DNA from: Serratia plymuthica NBRC 102599
GTDB taxonomy: Bacteria; Pseudomonadota; Gammaproteobacteria; Enterobacterales; Enterobacteriaceae
NCBI RefSeq assembly: GCF_001590925.1
Contig: NZ_BCTU01000001.1
Location: 1-64,000, forward strand
Length of the DNA stretch: 64,000 nucleotides
Reading direction: 5' to 3'
Made by a program: the position numbers and the translations under genes. Shown one piece after another: positions 59,462 through 64,000 of the stretch. The first letter of the stretch is position 1, and the number at the start of each line of letters is the position of its first letter. The notes beneath the pieces were generated by a model, which saw nothing but the letters and a program-made list of their open reading frames with translations, had not been told where the DNA came from and did not search any database.

Positions 59462-59605
59462 ATGTATAAAAAGCATGCGCTATACGCGTTAACGGTTGTA
59501 TGTATTACGGTTTTGGTATTTATCTGGATGATTAAAGATCGGTTTTGCGGATTGGAAATCTACCAGAAGGATATCACTATCCTGATGACGTTGACCTGTA
59601 TGTGA
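59462..59605 (+). CDS. Hok/Gef-family type I toxin
   Basis: A 47-residue peptide with one transmembrane helix (ALTVVCITVLVFIWMIKDRF) and a short periplasmic tail, CGLEIYQKDITILMTLTCM. The pattern VCITVLVF, then a conserved Cys followed by a LEIYxKD-like stretch, is the Hok/Gef signature (E. coli Hok: VLIVCLTLLIF then LCEIRYRDG). Hok toxins depolarise the inner membrane. AAGGAGG is 7 nt upstream of the ATG at 59462; an in-frame ATG at 59399 would give 21 extra residues and may correspond to a leader. The upstream leader (GCTTGAG, TTGTGTGGCA, GAAAGCCCC) closely resembles chromosomal hok mRNAs of E. coli. It lies between yfaY and yfaE. Confidence 0.85.
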   Translation: MYKKHALYALTVVCITVLVFIWMIKDRFCGLEIYQKDITILMTLTCM

Positions 59606-59618
59606 AGCGGTAATCATC

Positions 59619-59639
59619 GGGCGGGGGAAACCCCGCCTT
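59619..59639 (+). terminator. Hairpin after the Hok-like gene
   Basis: GGCGGGG (59620-59626) pairs with CCCCGCC (59631-59637) around GAAA, a GNRA tetraloop, followed by TTCTGG. It is a stable 3' structure but has a short T-tract. It is also near the 3' end of yfaE, which converges on it. Confidence 0.65.
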
Positions 59640-59672
59640 CTGGTGACCAGGCGCGGTTTCAGGCACCCAACG

Positions 59673-59933
59673 TCAAATTTCCAGCTCGATGTCCGTCAGC
59701 GGCATGCAGCAGCAGGGCAGGATCTCCCCGTCATTGATAAACGCCAGCGGCTGTTGGTGATAGGTCACTTCGCCTTTTACCAATTTCAGGCGGCAGGCGC
59801 CGCAATAGCCGGAGCGGCATTGGTATTCTACCTGCACGTCGTGCAGTTCCAGTACGTCGAGCAGGCAGCTTTCATTTTTCGGGCAGGATAACTGCGTGCC
59901 AGCGGCACGCAGTGTGATGAGAGGTGATGCCAT
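59673..59933 (-). CDS. yfaE: 2Fe-2S ferredoxin YfaE
   Basis: An 86-residue plant-type [2Fe-2S] ferredoxin. The cluster cysteines are in YQCRSGYCGACRLKL (C-x4-C-x2-C) and in EILPCCCMP near the C-terminus. In E. coli YfaE donates electrons to regenerate or maintain the di-iron tyrosyl radical cofactor of NrdB. It starts 3 nt after the nrdB stop, so it is co-transcribed with nrdAB. Confidence 0.97.
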   Translation of the reverse strand: MASPLITLRAAGTQLSCPKNESCLLDVLELHDVQVEYQCRSGYCGACRLKLVKGEVTYHQQPLAFINDGEILPCCCMPLTDIELEI

Positions 59934-59936
59934 CGC

Positions 59937-61067
59937 TTACAGTTCGAAGTCGCTCAGGTCGTCGGCATGCACTTCCGAGTCGATCTGACCAACCAGATAA
60001 GAGCTGACTTCCACTTCCTGCGGAGCAACCTGAACGTTGTCGGACACCAGCCAGGCGTTGATCCACGGGATCGGGTTAGAGCGGGTTTCGAACGGCAGGC
60101 CAAGGCCAACCGCCTGCATGCGGATGTTGGTGATGTATTCCACATACTGGCACAGAATGTCTTTGTTCAGGCCGATCATCGAGCCGTCGCGGAACAGGTA
60201 TTCCGCCCACTCTTTTTCCTGTTGGGCGGCCAGCACGAACAGATCGTAGCACTGTTGCTGACACTCAACGGCGATTTCCGCCATTTCCGGGTCATCGGCA
60301 CCGGAACGCATCAGATTCAGTATGTGCTGAGTGCCGGTCAGGTGCAGTGCTTCATCACGGGCGATCAGCTTGATGATTTTGGCGTTGCCTTCCATCAGCT
60401 CGCGTTCCGCAAAGGCGAACGAACAGGCGAAGCTGACGTAGAAGCGGATGGCTTCCAGCGCGTTCACGCTCATCAGGCAGATGTACAGCTGCTTTTTCAG
60501 CGCCCGCAGGTTAACGGTGACGGTTTTGCCGTTGACCTGATGGGTGCCTTCACCCAACAGATGATAGTAACCAGTCATCTCGATCAGATCGTCGTAATAG
60601 CCGGAAATGTCTTTTGCGCGCTTGAGGATCTCTTCGTTGGTAACGATGTCATCAAACACCAGCGCCGGATCGTTGACGATGTTACGAATGATGTGAGTAT
60701 AAGAACGCGAGTGGATGGTCTCGGAGAATGACCAGGTTTCCACCCAGGTTTCCAGCTCAGGGATTGAGATCAGCGGCAGCAGGGCCACGTTCGGGCTACG
60801 GCCCTGGATGGAATCCAGCAGCGTTTGATACTTCAGGTTGCTGATGAAAATGTGCTTTTCATGTTCCGGCAGCGCCTGATAGTCGATACGGTCGCGGGAT
60901 ACGTCAACTTCTTCCGGACGCCAGAAGAAGGACAGCTGCTTCTCAATCAGTTTTTCGAAGATTTCATGTTTTTGCTGATCGAAACGCGCGACGTTAACCG
61001 ACTGGCCGAAGAACATCGGCTCCAGCAGCTGGTTGTTTTTTTTCTGAGAAAATGTGGTGTAAGCCAT
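59937..61067 (-). CDS. nrdB: Ribonucleotide reductase class Ia subunit beta (R2)
   Basis: The beta subunit (376 residues, as in E. coli) holding the di-iron centre and the stable tyrosyl radical. The radical Tyr is in [17 protein letters not shown], with iron ligands in [11 protein letters not shown] and the later [17 protein letters not shown] and [14 protein letters not shown]. The C-terminal peptide DDLSDFEL docks into NrdA. It lies 68 nt downstream of nrdA. Confidence 0.99.
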   Translation of the reverse strand: MAYTTFSQKKNNQLLEPMFFGQSVNVARFDQQKHEIFEKLIEKQLSFFWRPEEVDVSRDRIDYQALPEHEKHIFISNLKYQTLLDSIQGRSPNVALLPLISIPELETWVETWSFSETIHSRSYTHIIRNIVNDPALVFDDIVTNEEILKRAKDISGYYDDLIEMTGYYHLLGEGTHQVNGKTVTVNLRALKKQLYICLMSVNALEAIRFYVSFACSFAFAERELMEGNAKIIKLIARDEALHLTGTQHILNLMRSGADDPEMAEIAVECQQQCYDLFVLAAQQEKEWAEYLFRDGSMIGLNKDILCQYVEYITNIRMQAVGLGLPFETRSNPIPWINAWLVSDNVQVAPQEVEVSSYLVGQIDSEVHADDLSDFEL

Positions 61068-61135
61068 AAGCCTGAATCCATCGTAACGTGGCTAAATGAA
61101 GGGGCCGGAAGAGTTCCGGCCCGCTGTGTCAAACA

Positions 61136-63424
61136 TTAGATCTTGCAGGCGCCGCTTTCGCAGTCGTCATCGCCGCCCTTGGCCGGCAACAAATCTTCCT
61201 GCACATCGTCCGCACCGTCACGGGTGTTCTGATAGTACAGCGTCTTGACGCCAAACTTGTAGGTGGTGAGCAGGTCTTTCAACAGCTGCTTCATCGGCAC
61301 CTTACCGGCCGGGAAACGGCTTGGGTCATAGTTGGTGTTGGCAGAGATCGACTGGTCGATAAACTTCTGCATCAGACCGACCAGTTGCAGGTAACCGTCG
61401 TTGTTCGGCATTTCCCACAGCAGCTCGTACTCGTTTTTCAGACGCTCATACTCCGGAACCACCTGGCGCAAAATGCCGTCTTTCGATGCTTTGATGCTGA
61501 TGTGGCCGCGCGGCGGCTCAATGCCGTTGGTGGCGTTGGAAATCTGCGACGAGGTTTCCGAAGGCATCAGCGCAGACAGGGTGGAGTTGCGCAGGCCGGT
61601 TTCCTTGATCTCTTTACGCAGGGTTTCCCAGTCGTAATGCAGAGGTTCGTCGCAGATCACATCCAGATCTTTCTTGTAGGTGTCGATCGGCAAGATGCCC
61701 TGAGAATAGGTGGTTTCATTGAACCACGGGCAGGCGCCTTGTTCCTGAGCCAGACGGTTCGACGCCTTCAGCAGGTAATACTGGATGGCTTCGAAGGTTT
61801 TATGGGTCAGGCTGTTGGCGCTGCCGTCGGAGTAGCGCACACCGTTCTTCGCCAGATAGTAGGCATAGTTGATCACGCCGATGCCCAGAGTACGGCGGCC
61901 CATGGCGCCACGGTAAGCGGCTTTGATCGGATAGTCCTGGTAGTCCAGCAGGGCGTCAAGCGCGCGCACCGCCAGGGTAGCCAGCTCTTCGAGATCGTCC
62001 AGGCTTTCGATGGCGCCCAGGTTGAAGGCGGACAGCGTGCACAGCGCGATTTCACCGTTTTCGTCGTTGACGTCATCCAGTGGCTTGGTCGGCAGGGCGA
62101 TTTCCAGGCACAGGTTGGACTGGCGTACTGGTGCGATCTGCGGGTCAAACGGGCTATGGGTGTTGCAGTGGTCAACGTTCTGGATGTAGATACGGCCGGT
62201 AGAAGCGCGCTCTTGCATCATCAGTGAGAACAGTTCGACCGCTTTCACGCGTTTCTGGCGAATGCTGTCGTCTTTTTCGTACTGGGTGTACAGACGTTCG
62301 AATTCGTCCTGATTGGCGAAGAACGCGTCATACAGGCCCGGCACGTCAGACGGGCTGAACAGGGTGATGTCTTCGCCCTTGATCAGACGCTGGTACATCA
62401 GGCGGTTCAACTGCACGCCGTAGTCCATGTGACGCACGCGGTTGCCTTCAACGCCACGGTTGTTCTTCAGCACCAGCAGGCTTTCCACTTCCAGATGCCA
62501 CATTGGGTAGAACAAGGTGGCTGCACCGCCACGCACGCCGCCCTGAGAACAGGATTTCACCGCGGTCTGGAAGTGTTTGTAGAACGGAATACAGCCGGTA
62601 TGGAAAGCTTCGCCCCCACGGATCGGGCTGCCCAGCGCACGGATGCGGCCGGCATTGATGCCGATACCGGCGCGTTGCGAAACGTATTTCACAATGGCGC
62701 TGGAGGTGGCGTTGATGGAATCCAGGCTGTCGCCGCACTCGATCAGCACGCAAGAACTGAACTGGCGGGTTGGGGTGCGTACGCCGGACATGATTGGCGT
62801 AGGCAGCGAAATCTTGAAGGTGGAGATCGCGTCGTAGAAACGTTTAACGTAGTCCAGACGGGTTTCGCGCGGATAGTTGGAGAACAGGCACGCGGCGACC
62901 AGGATATACAGGAACTGGGCGCTCTCGTAGATCTCGCCGCTGACGCGGTTCTGCACCAGATACTTCCCTTCCAGCTGTTTGACGGCTGCGTAGGAGAAGT
63001 TCATATCACGCCAGTGATCGATAAAGGAGTCCATCTGCTCGAACTCTTCAGAGCTGTAGTCTTCCAGCAGATGCTTATCGTACTTGCCCATTTCGACCAT
63101 GCGCGTCACGTGAGCGAGCAGCTTTGGCGGCTCGAACTGGCCGTAAGCTTTCTTGCGCAGGTGGAAGATGGCCAGACGTGCCGCCAGGTACTGATAGTCC
63201 GGCGCGTCGCGCGAAATCAGGTCGGCTGCTGCTTTGATAATGGTTTCATGAATATCGGCGGTTTTGATGCCGTCATAAAATTGAATATGGGAACGCAACT
63301 CTACTTGAGATACCGAGACGTTATTTAAACCTTCTGCGGCCCAGTCGATGACCCGGTGGATTTTGTCGAGGTTGATGCGCTCTTTACGGCCATCGCGTTT
63401 AGTTACAAGCAGACTTTGGTTCAT
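61136..63424 (-). CDS. nrdA: Ribonucleotide reductase class Ia subunit alpha (R1)
   Basis: The catalytic and allosteric subunit (762 residues; E. coli 761). The N-terminal ATP cone (about residues 5-95, VTKRDGRKERINLDKIHRVI) senses ATP/dATP. Active-site residues are in FSSCVLIECGDSLDSI (first redox Cys) and SNLCLEIALPTKPL (Asn, thiyl-radical Cys, Glu). The C-terminal redox pair is in CESGACKI. With NrdB it makes dNDPs for DNA synthesis aerobically. Upstream lie NrdR boxes and a DnaA box. Confidence 0.99.
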   Translation of the reverse strand: MNQSLLVTKRDGRKERINLDKIHRVIDWAAEGLNNVSVSQVELRSHIQFYDGIKTADIHETIIKAAADLISRDAPDYQYLAARLAIFHLRKKAYGQFEPPKLLAHVTRMVEMGKYDKHLLEDYSSEEFEQMDSFIDHWRDMNFSYAAVKQLEGKYLVQNRVSGEIYESAQFLYILVAACLFSNYPRETRLDYVKRFYDAISTFKISLPTPIMSGVRTPTRQFSSCVLIECGDSLDSINATSSAIVKYVSQRAGIGINAGRIRALGSPIRGGEAFHTGCIPFYKHFQTAVKSCSQGGVRGGAATLFYPMWHLEVESLLVLKNNRGVEGNRVRHMDYGVQLNRLMYQRLIKGEDITLFSPSDVPGLYDAFFANQDEFERLYTQYEKDDSIRQKRVKAVELFSLMMQERASTGRIYIQNVDHCNTHSPFDPQIAPVRQSNLCLEIALPTKPLDDVNDENGEIALCTLSAFNLGAIESLDDLEELATLAVRALDALLDYQDYPIKAAYRGAMGRRTLGIGVINYAYYLAKNGVRYSDGSANSLTHKTFEAIQYYLLKASNRLAQEQGACPWFNETTYSQGILPIDTYKKDLDVICDEPLHYDWETLRKEIKETGLRNSTLSALMPSETSSQISNATNGIEPPRGHISIKASKDGILRQVVPEYERLKNEYELLWEMPNNDGYLQLVGLMQKFIDQSISANTNYDPSRFPAGKVPMKQLLKDLLTTYKFGVKTLYYQNTRDGADDVQEDLLPAKGGDDDCESGACKI

Positions 63425-63481
63425 GTGGTTGTCCGTATGATTCCCCCAAGCAGAAGTGTAGTCGCTCTGCTCAGTATGTAA

Positions 63482-63529
63482 ACACTACATATAGGGGTTG
63501 TATGTCGGTGAGGTAACAAGATAGTGAGA
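63482..63529 (-). promoter_or_regulatory. Tandem NrdR boxes upstream of nrdA
   Basis: ACACTACATATAGGGG (63482-63497) matches the NrdR consensus acaCwAtATaTwgtgt at 13 of 16 positions, and a weaker TAACAAGATAGTGAGA (63514-63529) matches about 10 of 16. Their centres are 32 bp apart, the three-turn spacing typical of paired NrdR boxes. NrdR with ATP/dATP represses nrd operons. Confidence 0.7.
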
Positions 63530-63567
63530 AAACAGGGCGTTTGCAAGTGAACAAAACCGGCCTATTT

Positions 63568-63576
63568 TGTGGATAA
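63568..63576. promoter_or_regulatory. DnaA box upstream of nrdA
   Basis: TGTGGATAA, the exact reverse complement of the high-affinity DnaA box TTATCCACA. E. coli nrdA is also controlled by DnaA through upstream boxes, coupling dNTP supply to replication initiation. Confidence 0.75.
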
Positions 63577-63853
63577 CTTGGGGGTGAAATTTGGCTTCCG
63601 GCCGTGAGTGCGCGCTGTGACTGGTGCGACGAGCTTGTCAATAAGCGTGATAAGAATTTCCTTAGATTCACAAAAATGTGATCGTTTGCCGCTTTATTAA
63701 ACGTTAGAAAAAAACGTGATATTGATCTGATTTAATATTCTTAAAAACTGTTTACAACGGCGATTTTGATCGAAATCGTGAAAATAGGGCATTTATCCTG
63801 ATTGAGATGCGCACCGGATCCGGTGGAGCCAGTCCCGGTGCGGGCTGAGATAC

Positions 63854-64000
63854 TTACCCTTCGTGCTGAGTATGTACCATATAGTTCACATCAACGTTGC
63901 GGCCAAGCTTGAAATGGTCAGTGACAGGATTGTAATGCAGGCCAATCATGTGTTTTTCGCGCAGCGGCGTACCGTCGACCCAGCCGATCAGTTCGGAAGG
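63854..64000 (-). CDS. ubiG: Ubiquinone biosynthesis O-methyltransferase UbiG, C-terminal part
   Basis: The last 48 codons of a minus-strand gene that continues beyond the right edge. The translated end ([20 protein letters not shown], then [18 protein letters not shown]) matches the C-terminus of E. coli UbiG, the SAM-dependent O-methyltransferase that acts twice in ubiquinone synthesis. The catalytic domain is outside the window. In E. coli ubiG is also close to nrdA. Confidence 0.92.
   Translation of the reverse strand, partial: PSELIGWVDGTPLREKHMIGLHYNPVTDHFKLGRNVDVNYMVHTQHEG

Larger units (their letters stand above)
63425..63853 (-). promoter_or_regulatory. nrdAB promoter region
   Basis: 429 nt between nrdA and ubiG. 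It holds tandem NrdR boxes and a DnaA box (listed separately) and AT-rich DNA around 63640-63790. Near the ubiG end is a 14-bp perfect palindrome, CACCGGATCCGGTG (63812-63825), inside a larger GCACCGG/CCGGTGC pair. No gene is seen. Confidence 0.7.

Noticed and set aside
63825-63865. A thi-box-like stretch (GGTGCGGGCTGAGATAC followed by ACCC) suggesting a TPP riboswitch on the plus strand
   Set aside because: It lacks the second conserved half (GAACCTGAT and following), overlaps the end of ubiG on the other strand and no thiamine gene lies downstream.
1-64000. Prophage, insertion sequences, tRNA/rRNA genes and CRISPR arrays
   Set aside because: I read for integrase, transposase, direct-repeat arrays and cloverleaf-like sequences and saw none; a tRNA scan was not possible here.

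Overview
The window looks like a chromosomal segment of an enterobacterium, most probably Serratia or a close relative in the Yersiniaceae. The encoded proteins are very close to Escherichia coli K-12 proteins. The gene order follows, in one direction, the E. coli 50-52 minute region (pta-ackA-yfbV-yfbU-yfbT-yfbS-yfbR-alaA-lrhA-nuoA..N, elaB, menF-D-H-B-C-E, yfaZ, yfaY, yfaE-nrdB-nrdA, ubiG), but most E. coli-specific genes between these blocks are absent and other genes are present instead. The genus is inferred from protein similarity and gene order recalled from memory; no search was run. I found no prophage, insertion sequence, tRNA, rRNA or CRISPR array.

Layout. 0-12 kb: acetate overflow (pta, ackA, minus strand), four conserved yfb genes, the alanine-forming aminotransferase alaA and the LysR-type regulator lrhA with a long AT-rich leader. 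12-27 kb: the complete nuoA-N operon for respiratory complex I (13 genes, nuoC and nuoD fused). It has a regulatory region of about 700 nt upstream and an ERIC-type repeat between nuoL and nuoM. 27-34 kb: an accessory block with a LysR regulator divergent from a thiamine-diphosphate enzyme, a secreted cupin, an EamA-type exporter and a small DUF2938-like membrane protein, then an MFS transporter and ycdZ. 34.5-37.6 kb: a reduced L-idonate/gluconate module (IdnR-like repressor, idnO, idnD) with no kinase or permease. 37.7-46.7 kb: elaB and an 8.6-kb gene for a cyclic beta-1,2-glucan synthase (NdvB/ChvB/Cgs type), inserted between elaB and menF. 47-54 kb: the menaquinone operon menFDHBCE. 54-59 kb: catalase katA, outer membrane protein yfaZ, tyrosine permease tyrP with TyrR boxes, and the CinA-like gene yfaY. 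59.3-59.6 kb: a chromosomal hok/sok-type toxin-antitoxin locus. 59.7-64 kb: yfaE-nrdB-nrdA (aerobic ribonucleotide reductase and its ferredoxin) with NrdR and DnaA sites, and the 3' end of ubiG.

How the genes fit together. Complex I feeds electrons to quinones; the men operon makes the menaquinone used when oxygen is low; ubiG makes ubiquinone; ackA-pta handles excess acetyl-CoA. The block is therefore largely respiratory and overflow metabolism. The parts that deserve a second look are the TPP-enzyme/cupin/exporter cluster and its structured leader, the lone cyclic glucan synthase without an adjacent exporter, the hok/sok locus, the small-ORF leader of lrhA, and several undescribed inverted repeats in regulatory gaps.
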